64,000 nucleotides of DNA, taken from the NCBI GenBank assembly GCA_045652745.1, contig JAZRUW010000003.1:16828-80827 (forward strand), given 5' to 3'. This document shows positions 10,201 through 16,976 of the stretch, piece after piece. Under the pieces are notes generated by a model. That model was not told the DNA's origin, did no database searches, and saw only the letters and a list, made by a program, of their open reading frames with translations. Made by a program: the position numbers and the translations under genes. This DNA comes from RGIG2041 sp045652745 (GTDB lineage Bacteria; Bacillota; Clostridia; UBA1381; UMGS1253). The first letter of the stretch is position 1, and each line of letters begins with the position of its first letter.

Positions 10201-10719
10201 CGAAAATTGACCAATGCCTTCTACCGTGTCACATCTTTCATACCCCATGGTTATCAATTTTACAGACAATAATTCCAAATCATATACAGCGCCAAGTTCA
10301 AAGTCAAGTACATTTGAAAAAAACACCTTCGGTGGTACTGTATACTGTAAAAGCGCTTCAATGCTTGTAACAACAATTGTGTCCTCGCGTTTCAAAATTT
10401 CATATAAAGCCAACAGGCGTGAAAATACCGTTTCACGACTTACGCTGTCCACCTCATGGTATATATAATCTTTGCGCACAAAAAGCTGTACGCGCATGCC
10501 CGAAAAAAATTTTAAATCCTCATAAAACTTTTTAGATTCATAATCAGAATTTAAAACTACCAGTGCTTTTTTTAGCTTTTCGTGCATAAAACTCGCTAAA
10601 AAGTGTGCCTTTTGCGCCGTGTTGGAGCAAAGCACGTTCACCGGAGATACACCTTGCTTAACCGTATTCATTATTTGATTATACACTGCGCTCTCGCGCA
10701 ACAAATTTAAAATATGCAC
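7234..10719 (-). CDS. mfd: Transcription-repair coupling factor (Mfd)
   Basis: Mfd displaces RNA polymerase stalled at DNA lesions and recruits UvrA. The 1161-residue length is typical. In order: an N-terminal UvrB-like module, the RNA-polymerase interaction domain (DYVVHQAHGIGKYEG), an SF2 translocase with Walker A GDVGYGKTE, the box DEEQRFGV and TATPIPRTL, a second helicase lobe with GRVGR, and a C-terminal TRCF domain. The SD GGAGG is 8 nt from the GTG at 10717-10719, which I take as the start; a GTG three codons earlier overlaps the SD. It probably forms an operon with pth (23-nt gap). Confidence 0.97.
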   Translation of the reverse strand: MHILNLLRESAVYNQIMNTVKQGVSPVNVLCSNTAQKAHFLASFMHEKLKKALVVLNSDYESKKFYEDLKFFSGMRVQLFVRKDYIYHEVDSVSRETVFSRLLALYEILKREDTIVVTSIEALLQYTVPPKVFFSNVLDFELGAVYDLELLSVKLITMGYERCDTVEGIGQFSLRGGILDVFTPNYDAPLRIEFFDDEVDSIRFFDVSTQVSIEKIEHAEVIICRETIYDQEQLDGIICALKKELKRYEKKENEDVCNRLRADIENFSEKYYFASSDRYIHKIYPEISTLVDYFDDAYVFVDEPKMVSQNAKSAEIEMSEVLSELMERGLILPKTKGLWAEYKTVVKRLLEKQVLTLSSIQSSAADFRPTASYNLLSRSMNSFHGKMDFLKEDLAEYHRDGATVLLLAGASSRAESFSTELNNENIECVYIKTPETFHEGVLSVSTGSLSSGFLYSDIGFVLISDREVFYEEKRRSKRSSVPDGANRIRSFADIQPGDYVVHQAHGIGKYEGIVKLTVEGVVKDYLKVSYQGTDNLYVPVEQLDMLFKYIGGTDKHVKVNKLGGTDWGKTKARVKASTSELAQYLIQLYGERSRLKGHAFAPDTLWQREFEDGFGYTETPDQLRSIEEVKKDMEAERPMDRLLCGDVGYGKTEVAIRAAFKAVMDSKQVAYLVPTTILAMQHYNTFMQRMQAYPIKVEMLSRFRTPAEQKKIIEKLKTGEIDVIIGTHRILQKDLEFRDLGLLIIDEEQRFGVAHKEKLKEIRKNVDVLTLTATPIPRTLHMAMVNIRDMSVITQPPQNRYPVQTYVMEHDERVIADAIKKELARGGQVYYLFNRVNGIHTKASQIQNLIPEAKIGIGHGKMGEEALERVMYDFMEGETNVLVCTTIIETGLDISNVNTIIIENADKMGLAQLYQLRGRVGRSNRLAYAYLTYSKSYVMSEVALKRLSAIREFTEFGSGFKIAMRDLEIRGAGNLLGEQQHGHMDAVGYDMYCKLLKESVDELSGKAPEVNFETSIDFHVSAHIPENYIHSQEIRIDMYKRIAAITDLQDRYAVEEELEDRFGDMPKPVLGVLDVALIKAYAKDLKITEITEKSDGVFLRFDAANADMKVILTVAGEYNGEMLFSAGERPYLLYKTKKLSSDEKMQNIKFILQRMKELQSV

Positions 10720-10742
10720 TTTGCTCACCTCCGTCGAACAGC

Positions 10743-11318
10743 TTATAATTTAACCGTTACATTATACTTTCCTGCTGCTGCATCTGCGCCTTCTCGAATA
10801 ATGCAACTTAAGATATCCGGTACTTTCTCAATAATTTTTTCTAAAATTGAAATTTCTTCTTTAGAAAATCTCCCCAGCACATGGCCTACGAGATTTTCAC
10901 CTTCCCCGGGCGGCATACCGATGCCGATACGAATACGCGAAAAATTATCACTTGTCAACTGATATATGATGGATTTCATACCATTATGCCCACCGTCCGA
11001 ACCTTTTTTGCGGATACGCACCGAGCCGGGTGCAAGTGCTTTATCATCATAAATCACTATAATATTTTCGGGCGGAATTTTATAAAACGACGCAATTTCA
11101 CGAATGCTTTCGCCACTCAGATTCATAAAAGTCTGCGGTTTTGCAAGCAAGACTTTTTCCCCAGCAATGCTACACTCACCCAAAAGCGCTTTGTGTTTAA
11201 TTTTGTTAATTTTTGTATGATAGAAATCGGCCAAATAATCCAGCGTTTCAAATCCGATATTATGGCGTGTCATTCTATATTTATCACCTGGGTTACCCAG
11301 ACCGGCAACTAAATACAT
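10743..11318 (-). CDS. pth: Peptidyl-tRNA hydrolase
   Basis: Pth releases tRNA from peptidyl-tRNAs that drop off the ribosome. The protein (191 residues) starts MYLVAGLGNPG, the family opening. TRHNIGF carries the catalytic His, FMNLSG binds substrate, and GGHNGMKS is conserved. The ATG at 11318 has an AGGAGGAG SD immediately upstream; an upstream in-frame extension is not needed. It lies between prs and mfd, the common Firmicutes arrangement prs-pth-mfd. A terminator-like hairpin at 11340-11372 separates it from prs, so some transcripts may stop before pth. Confidence 0.96.
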   Translation of the reverse strand: MYLVAGLGNPGDKYRMTRHNIGFETLDYLADFYHTKINKIKHKALLGECSIAGEKVLLAKPQTFMNLSGESIREIASFYKIPPENIIVIYDDKALAPGSVRIRKKGSDGGHNGMKSIIYQLTSDNFSRIRIGIGMPPGEGENLVGHVLGRFSKEEISILEKIIEKVPDILSCIIREGADAAAGKYNVTVKL

Positions 11319-11339
11319 ATCGCTCCTCCTTTTTACAAC

Positions 11340-11372
11340 AAAAAGGTCAGGCAATAACTACCTAACCTTTTT
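11340..11372 (-). terminator. Terminator-like hairpin between prs and pth
   Basis: Arms aaaaaggtcagg (11340-11351) and cctaacctttttt-type sequence (11361-11372) pair with one mismatch around a 9-nt loop. On the minus strand the 3' arm ends in five T residues. It would end or attenuate glmU-prs transcription before pth. Confidence 0.65.
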
Positions 11373-11391
11373 AAATATGTACTCAAATCAA

Positions 11392-12348
11392 TTAGTCAAA
11401 CAGCGGACTTACGGAAACATCCTGATAAATTCTGCTGATAGCTTCAGCAAATACAGGAGCAACAGAAGCAAACTTAATCTTATCAATCTTCTTTTCTTCC
11501 GGCATTTGAATGGTGTCAAGAACAAGGAGTTCCTTAATCGGCGAATCGGCAATACGCTCCATTGCCGGACCCGAAAGCACGCCGTGCGTACAGCATGCAT
11601 AGATTTCTTTTGCACCAAAATTCATTAATGCTTTTGCACCATTCACAATCGTACCGGCAGTGTCAATCATATCATCAACGAGGATGACTGTCTTACCCTT
11701 AATATCACCGATGATATTCATAACTTCAGAAACATTCGCCTTCGGTCTTCTCTTATCAATAATCGCAAGCGGGCAATCCAATCTGTTCGCAAAATTTCTC
11801 GCACGTGTAACGCTGCCGAGGTCCGGAGAAACAACAACCAAATCTTCAGAGTTCATGCCAAATCTGTCAATGTAGACCGGAGCCAAAATCGGCACACCGA
11901 GAAGATGGTCTACAGGGATGTTGAAAAAGCCCTGAATTTGCGCAGCATGCAAGTCCATTGTAAGCACTCTGTCTGCACCTGCCGTAGTGATTAAATCAGC
12001 AACAAGTTTAGCTGAAATCGGATCTCTTGCTTTCGCTTTTCTATCCTGTCTTGCATAGCCCATATACGGCAGAACAGCTGTAATGCGACCCGCGGATGCA
12101 CGCTTCAGTGCATCAATCATAATCAAAAGTTCCATCAAATGATCATTTACCGGGTCATTGGTGGACTGTACAACAAATACATCTGAACCGCGAACGGTCT
12201 CGTTCAAGGTTACAGAAATCTCACCGTCGCTAAATTTTGTTACTTTGGAATCGCCCACCGGCACCCCGAGAATGTCTGCGATTTTCGCCGTCAACTCCGG
12301 GTTGGAGTTTGCAGAAAAAATCTTAATGTTCTTACCATGCGCAATCAT
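11392..12348 (-). CDS. prs: Ribose-phosphate pyrophosphokinase
   Basis: Makes PRPP from ribose 5-phosphate and ATP, the precursor of nucleotides, His, Trp and NAD. The 318-residue length matches class I enzymes. Visible motifs include the KFSDGEI region, DPVNDHLMELL, the regulatory-loop stretch YARQDRK, the DLHAAQIQGFF flag and the PRPP-binding loop LVDDMIDTAGT. It directly follows glmU (stop and start 3 nt apart), a common Firmicutes pairing. The SD AGGAGG overlaps the glmU stop and is about 12 nt from the ATG, slightly long. Confidence 0.97.
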   Translation of the reverse strand: MIAHGKNIKIFSANSNPELTAKIADILGVPVGDSKVTKFSDGEISVTLNETVRGSDVFVVQSTNDPVNDHLMELLIMIDALKRASAGRITAVLPYMGYARQDRKAKARDPISAKLVADLITTAGADRVLTMDLHAAQIQGFFNIPVDHLLGVPILAPVYIDRFGMNSEDLVVVSPDLGSVTRARNFANRLDCPLAIIDKRRPKANVSEVMNIIGDIKGKTVILVDDMIDTAGTIVNGAKALMNFGAKEIYACCTHGVLSGPAMERIADSPIKELLVLDTIQMPEEKKIDKIKFASVAPVFAEAISRIYQDVSVSPLFD

Positions 12349-12351
12349 TTG

Positions 12352-13725
12352 TTACTTGCTCCTCCTGTCTTTCCAATTCGTTTTGTTTACCTGTCGAGCA
12401 CGTGCGATTGCAAGTGTTTTTTCAGGTACATCCTCTGTAATTGTTGAACCCGCAGCAATGTACGCCCCTTCCTGTACGGTTACAGGAGAAACGAGGTTCG
12501 TGTTACAGCCGATAAAAGCGTCGTCATTAATGACCGTACGATACTTTTTCTTGCCGTCATAATTGACAGTTACACATCCGCAGCCGAAATTCACGCGTTT
12601 GCCGACATCAGAATCACCGACGTAAGTGAGATGCGAGATTTTCGTACCGTCATCAATCGTCGCATTTTTGATTTCGACAAAATCACCGATTTTGACATTT
12701 TGTCCCACCTTACTGTTCGGACGAAGGTAGGCAAATGGACCAACATGCGTGCCACTATCTATATAACTATCCACAATTACCGAGTTTAATATATCAACGC
12801 CGTCACAAATGATCGAATTTGTAATCATCGAATTTGCACCAACGCAGACATGCTTGCCGATTTTGGTATTGCCTTTCAAATGGCAGTTCGGATAAATCAC
12901 AGTGTCCGTGCCAATTTCAACATCCGGCTCAATATAGGTAGCCTCCGGCGCCAAAATCGTCACGCCGTTTAACATGTGCTCAAAATTAATTCTCCAGCGC
13001 ATAATCGCTTCAACTTCAAAAAGTTGAATTCGATCGTTGACGCCAAGTACAGAATTAGAATCTTCTGTATCAAACGCGCCGACTTTACGTCCGGATTTAA
13101 TTAACACATCCAACGTATGAATTAAATTATTTGTATCTTCACCGTTACACAGCGCATCCATATGGGAAAGCGCATATACCAGATCAGCTGCATTGAAAAT
13201 ATACATCGAAGAATTCACTTCACCGATTTCCAGTTCATATGCATCTGCATTTTTTTGCTCCACTATGCCGACAACATCGCCCGCATTATTACGGATAATT
13301 CTGCCATAACCATCCGGATTATCCACAACCGCTGTAATTATTGTAGCTGCATTTTCTAAATCTTTATGAAACTCAATTGCTTCTGCTAACGTATCCGCTT
13401 CAATCAACGGCGCATCTGCCGGTAAAACAAGACAAATACCGTCAAAATTTTCAATATGCTTCAAGGCATGGCGGACCGCATCCGCCGTTCCGACCGGATT
13501 CGTTTGTGTTTCAAACAACACACGATCACTGAAATGTGCACGAACCTCTTCTTCGCCATAACCTACAATCATAACATTCGTCTTGCTGCCCGCACCGCAA
13601 GCAGCATCAAGGACATATTCGGCCATACATTTTCCGCATACAGGAATCATCGCTGTCGGATGCACAGATTTCATTTCTTTGCTTTCTTTTGCCGTAAGAA
13701 TTACGCTCATAATCTTTTCTGACAA
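12352..13725 (-). CDS. glmU: GlmU-like UDP-GlcNAc pyrophosphorylase/acetyltransferase with an altered N-terminal loop
   Basis: GlmU acetylates glucosamine-1-phosphate and joins it to UTP to make UDP-GlcNAc. The C-terminal left-handed beta-helix looks intact: YLRPNSKVG, IGDFVEIKN, SHLTYVGD and NYDGKKK match CoA/acetyl-transfer residues. The N-terminal domain keeps VGTADA, ADAPLI, GYGRI, VEQKNA and GVNDR, but the phosphate loop normally GxGTRM reads LTAKESKEM (10-18), and the usual PK pair becomes PT. The start is probably the TTG at 13723-13725 (457 residues), 8 nt from GGAGG; an internal ATG five codons later is 23 nt from that SD. prs follows. Confidence 0.88.
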   Translation of the reverse strand: MSEKIMSVILTAKESKEMKSVHPTAMIPVCGKCMAEYVLDAACGAGSKTNVMIVGYGEEEVRAHFSDRVLFETQTNPVGTADAVRHALKHIENFDGICLVLPADAPLIEADTLAEAIEFHKDLENAATIITAVVDNPDGYGRIIRNNAGDVVGIVEQKNADAYELEIGEVNSSMYIFNAADLVYALSHMDALCNGEDTNNLIHTLDVLIKSGRKVGAFDTEDSNSVLGVNDRIQLFEVEAIMRWRINFEHMLNGVTILAPEATYIEPDVEIGTDTVIYPNCHLKGNTKIGKHVCVGANSMITNSIICDGVDILNSVIVDSYIDSGTHVGPFAYLRPNSKVGQNVKIGDFVEIKNATIDDGTKISHLTYVGDSDVGKRVNFGCGCVTVNYDGKKKYRTVINDDAFIGCNTNLVSPVTVQEGAYIAAGSTITEDVPEKTLAIARARQVNKTNWKDRRSK

Positions 13726-13789
13726 GTTCGCCGCCTCCTTATGTCTTATGTCTGTTCCTATTCTCTCATATTTTTTACTGTTTTTCAAG

Positions 13790-14725
13790 TCATATTTTCA
13801 ATGTTTCCAAATTTATTTTTGAAAAAAATTTATTTGTTGCATTAATATCAAATAAAATCTGCTTTTGAAGTTCCTCTGCATCATTAAATGCAATTTCCTC
13901 GCGCAAACAAGCAAAAAACATAATTTTAAGATTTTGATTATATAAATCACCGTTAAAACCTATCAAGTGCGATTCAACGCTTCGCTTATCAAGCCCGAAA
14001 GTCGGCCTTGTACCAATATTGGTTACAGCTGGATAAAGCGCGTTTCCCACCCTAACAATCGTAGCATATACACCGTTTTTCGGCAATAGCAAGTTATTTG
14101 AAATTTCCAAATTGGCTGTAGGAAAACCAAGTCCTCGTCCAACGCCACGGTCTTTTTTGACTTCGCCGCTCAGGATATATTCACGTCCGAGCAAACTGTT
14201 TACACGCTGAATATCACCTTCTTCAAGGTATTGACGAATACGTGTAGAACTAATCACACCTTGCGCGTCACAAACCGCAGGTACTACAACCACCTCGATA
14301 TTATACCGCGCACAAATCTCTTTTAACAACACACTGTCCCCTGCCGCGTTTTTACCGAAGCGATAATTAAACCCGACAACTACTGTTTGCACATTAAATT
14401 TTTTCTTTAAATATCGGACAAACTCTTCCGGAGACATTTGCATAAAATCTTTCGAAAAAACTTCGTAATAGACATAATTTACGCCGATGCTTTCAAGAAT
14501 ATGTTCTCTTTCCTTCGAAGAATACACATCCGCTTTTGCGCTTTCACAAAGCATATGCGCCGGCCTGGTTTCAAACATATATATACCCATGGGTAATTTT
14601 TGTTCGCGCGCACACAGAAGCGCTGTCTCCATCAGCTTTTTATGCCCGAGATGCACTGTATCAAAGCAACCGAGTGCCAATACACATGGCGTCTTATCTT
14701 GATATTTTGTTTTGTAAACAAGCAT
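13790..14725 (-). CDS. ribF: Bifunctional riboflavin kinase/FAD synthetase
   Basis: Converts riboflavin to FMN and then FAD. The 311-residue protein has the nucleotidyltransferase domain first, with GCFDTVHLGHKKL (HxGH motif) near 20-32 and the VVGFNYRFG and SSTRIR motifs, then the riboflavin-kinase domain with GRGLGFPTANL and FNGDLYN. The ATG at 14725 is 8 nt from GGAG; a GTG at 14734 overlaps the SD and is unlikely. The start lies 1 nt after the truB stop, so truB and ribF are coupled, as in the usual Firmicutes operon. Confidence 0.96.
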   Translation of the reverse strand: MLVYKTKYQDKTPCVLALGCFDTVHLGHKKLMETALLCAREQKLPMGIYMFETRPAHMLCESAKADVYSSKEREHILESIGVNYVYYEVFSKDFMQMSPEEFVRYLKKKFNVQTVVVGFNYRFGKNAAGDSVLLKEICARYNIEVVVVPAVCDAQGVISSTRIRQYLEEGDIQRVNSLLGREYILSGEVKKDRGVGRGLGFPTANLEISNNLLLPKNGVYATIVRVGNALYPAVTNIGTRPTFGLDKRSVESHLIGFNGDLYNQNLKIMFFACLREEIAFNDAEELQKQILFDINATNKFFSKINLETLKI

Positions 14726-14726
14726 A

Positions 14727-15629
14727 TCATTCACTCCAAAAAGAAGTCAGCATCTTTAAGCATCCATTCTCCGTACCGACAGAGAGACATAAAAACGTCT
14801 CATCATCGGCGTACACACGGTAACGCTGACCAACTTCAATACTTAAATTGCGTATGGCAATGCCATTGCGCGCTCTGCGAGTATTATCAGCATTAAGTAC
14901 AATTGCCGGATATTTGTTAAATATAGACCCCGTCGGTAAAACTGCCGCTGAAAGAATATTCTCCGAACACATCTGCTCAAGCTGCTGACATGTATATGTA
15001 TCATCTAAAACAAATCCGCCGCTCTTTGTGCGAATCAGCGAAAGCATGTGTGCATAACAGCCAAGGCGCTCACCGATATCGTGAATCAGGGTGCGAATGT
15101 ACGTTCCCTTGCTGCAAGTCACCTCAATCAAAGCCGTTTTCGTTTCAAGGTCAATTTCAAATATATAAATTTTATGTATCGTAACCTTGCGTGGTTTTCT
15201 TTCAACCTCAATGCCGGCACGCGCAAGTTCGTATAATTTTTTTCCGTCGTGTTTGACTGCAGAATACATCGGCGGAATTTGCTCAATTTCACCAACAAAA
15301 CTCTGTATTACACGTTCAATTTCTTCTGTCGATTGTGTAACCGCTCCGCTATGAATAACCTTACCGCTCGCATCCTGTGTATCCGTAGCTGAACCAAACT
15401 GAATTCGCGCAACATATTCTTTTTCACTATCCATAATATATTGCGATGCCTTCGTTGCCATACCGATACAAATCGGCAAAACACCGGTTGCATCCGGATC
15501 AAGTGTGCCGGTATGTCCGACTCTGCGCACGCCAAACAATCTCCGCACAAAACTAACCATATCGTGCGAAGTTTTACCTTTTGGTTTATGAATCAGCACA
15601 ACACCGTTTATATTTTTGTCCTGTTTCAT
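14727..15629 (-). CDS. truB: tRNA pseudouridine(55) synthase
   Basis: TruB modifies U55 in the T-loop of tRNAs. The protein (300 residues) begins NGVVLIHKPKGKTSHD, followed by the catalytic-Asp motif GHTGTLDPDATG and later GTYIRTLIHD. The ATG at 15629 overlaps the nrnA stop as ATGA and has a GGGAG SD; the extra upstream codons are within nrnA. The C-terminal part is a small PUA-like region. Coupled to nrnA upstream and ribF downstream. Confidence 0.96.
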   Translation of the reverse strand: MKQDKNINGVVLIHKPKGKTSHDMVSFVRRLFGVRRVGHTGTLDPDATGVLPICIGMATKASQYIMDSEKEYVARIQFGSATDTQDASGKVIHSGAVTQSTEEIERVIQSFVGEIEQIPPMYSAVKHDGKKLYELARAGIEVERKPRKVTIHKIYIFEIDLETKTALIEVTCSKGTYIRTLIHDIGERLGCYAHMLSLIRTKSGGFVLDDTYTCQQLEQMCSENILSAAVLPTGSIFNKYPAIVLNADNTRRARNGIAIRNLSIEVGQRYRVYADDETFLCLSVGTENGCLKMLTSFWSE

Positions 15630-16594
15630 ATCTTCTCCCTGACAGCCGCACACGCCGCATCCAAAACACGTTTGATTACCTCATCCAGTTTCCCTTCCAA
15701 CACAAAACCTGCCGCGCGCTTATGACCGCCGCCACCGAAGCTCAATGCAACCTTGGAAACATCCGCATAAGTGCTGCTGCGCAAGCTGATTTTAACACAG
15801 TTACCCATTTCCTTAAACGAAACTGCAACTTCACACCCGGTAACAGAACGCGGTATGCTGACGATTTCATCCACATCATCCGCATCCAAACCAAACTGCC
15901 TGCACAATTCTTCCGTCAAAACAACCGCGCACACTTTCCCTTCTTCCAGTACACGCATCTGACCTGCAAGCACACCACGGAGCTGTATTGTTTCAAGCGG
16001 CATATCCTCAAAAATCGTCTTGCAAACAAACCAATTGTCAACGCCGTACTCCAACATTTTAGCGCCCAGGCACATTGTTTCCGGTTTTGTGTTCGAATAG
16101 CGAAAACCGCCAGTATCTCCCACAAGTGCCGCATATAAACGGGTTGCATAAATCGTGTCTATCTCCATGTTCATCGCTACGCGCAAACGTTCTACAATCT
16201 CCGCTGTAGCAGCTGCGTTCGGTAGCACAAAATTTAACTGGGCAAATTTCGTATTTGTCGGATGGTGATCAATATTTACACTAACCTGCGCCGACTCTAA
16301 AAGCGCCGCACGCGCACCGATGCGATTTAAATCACCGCAATCCACACTCATGCACAGTTCATGTGCAACCGGCTTTGAATATACCGTATACGCATCATAC
16401 AAAAAAGACAAATTCTCCGGATACGGTGCATCTGCGTATATTGTAACACATTTGCCCTCTTTTTCCAGTGCATGCTTTAATGCAAAGCAAGAACCAAGCG
16501 TGTCCGGATCCGGATGAATGTGACTTAAAAGCGCAATATCCTGCGCACTTGCAAGCGCATCAGCGATTGCTTTTAAATCTTTATTGATTTCCAT
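15626..16594 (-). CDS. nrnA: DHH-family oligoribonuclease/pAp phosphatase (NrnA)
   Basis: NrnA degrades short RNA oligonucleotides and dephosphorylates pAp. The protein (322 residues) shows the DHH-phosphoesterase motifs HIHPDPDTLGS, SVDCGD, NIDHHPTN and the DHHA1-domain motif GGGGHKRAAGF. The ATG at 16594 is chosen because GGGAG is 9 nt upstream; the ATG at 16600 is possible. It overlaps rbfA by 14 nt and truB by 4 nt. The place between rbfA and truB is conserved in Firmicutes. Confidence 0.93.
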   Translation of the reverse strand: MEINKDLKAIADALASAQDIALLSHIHPDPDTLGSCFALKHALEKEGKCVTIYADAPYPENLSFLYDAYTVYSKPVAHELCMSVDCGDLNRIGARAALLESAQVSVNIDHHPTNTKFAQLNFVLPNAAATAEIVERLRVAMNMEIDTIYATRLYAALVGDTGGFRYSNTKPETMCLGAKMLEYGVDNWFVCKTIFEDMPLETIQLRGVLAGQMRVLEEGKVCAVVLTEELCRQFGLDADDVDEIVSIPRSVTGCEVAVSFKEMGNCVKISLRSSTYADVSKVALSFGGGGHKRAAGFVLEGKLDEVIKRVLDAACAAVREKI

Positions 16595-16943
16595 CTGCAT
16601 CCGCTCCCAAAACATCTTTTAAAATACGGTTAATTTTAGCACCGTGCTCGATAGAATCATCAAGTGTAAATATAAGTTCCGGCGTATAACGTATTTTCAT
16701 ACGTATCCCAACCTCACGACGCACAAATCCGGCTGCTTTTTCCAAGGCAAGCATTGCATTTTTCTTGACAGTTTCGTCGCCCATAATGCTCACATATACC
16801 TTTGCATACCTCAAGTCCTGTGTTGCATCGACTTTAACCACACTGGTCATCAGCGGAATTCTGCTATCTTTCAGTTCGCGCAAAATTACACTGATTTCGC
16901 GCATAAGCTGATCATTAATTTTATGAATTCTGTTTTGTGCCAT
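16581..16943 (-). CDS. rbfA: Ribosome-binding factor A
   Basis: RbfA is a KH-fold factor needed for 30S subunit maturation and cold adaptation. The protein (120 residues) shows the typical start AQNRIHKINDQL, the DLRYAKVYVS strand, and the RYTPELIFTLDDSIEHG region near the C-terminus. The ATG at 16943 has GGAGG 5 nt upstream; earlier in-frame codons would overlap the SD. Placed directly after infB (33-nt gap) in the same operon. Confidence 0.95.
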   Translation of the reverse strand: MAQNRIHKINDQLMREISVILRELKDSRIPLMTSVVKVDATQDLRYAKVYVSIMGDETVKKNAMLALEKAAGFVRREVGIRMKIRYTPELIFTLDDSIEHGAKINRILKDVLGADADGNQ

Positions 16944-16976
16944 AACAACCTCCGAAGAAACAACAAACAAATATGC

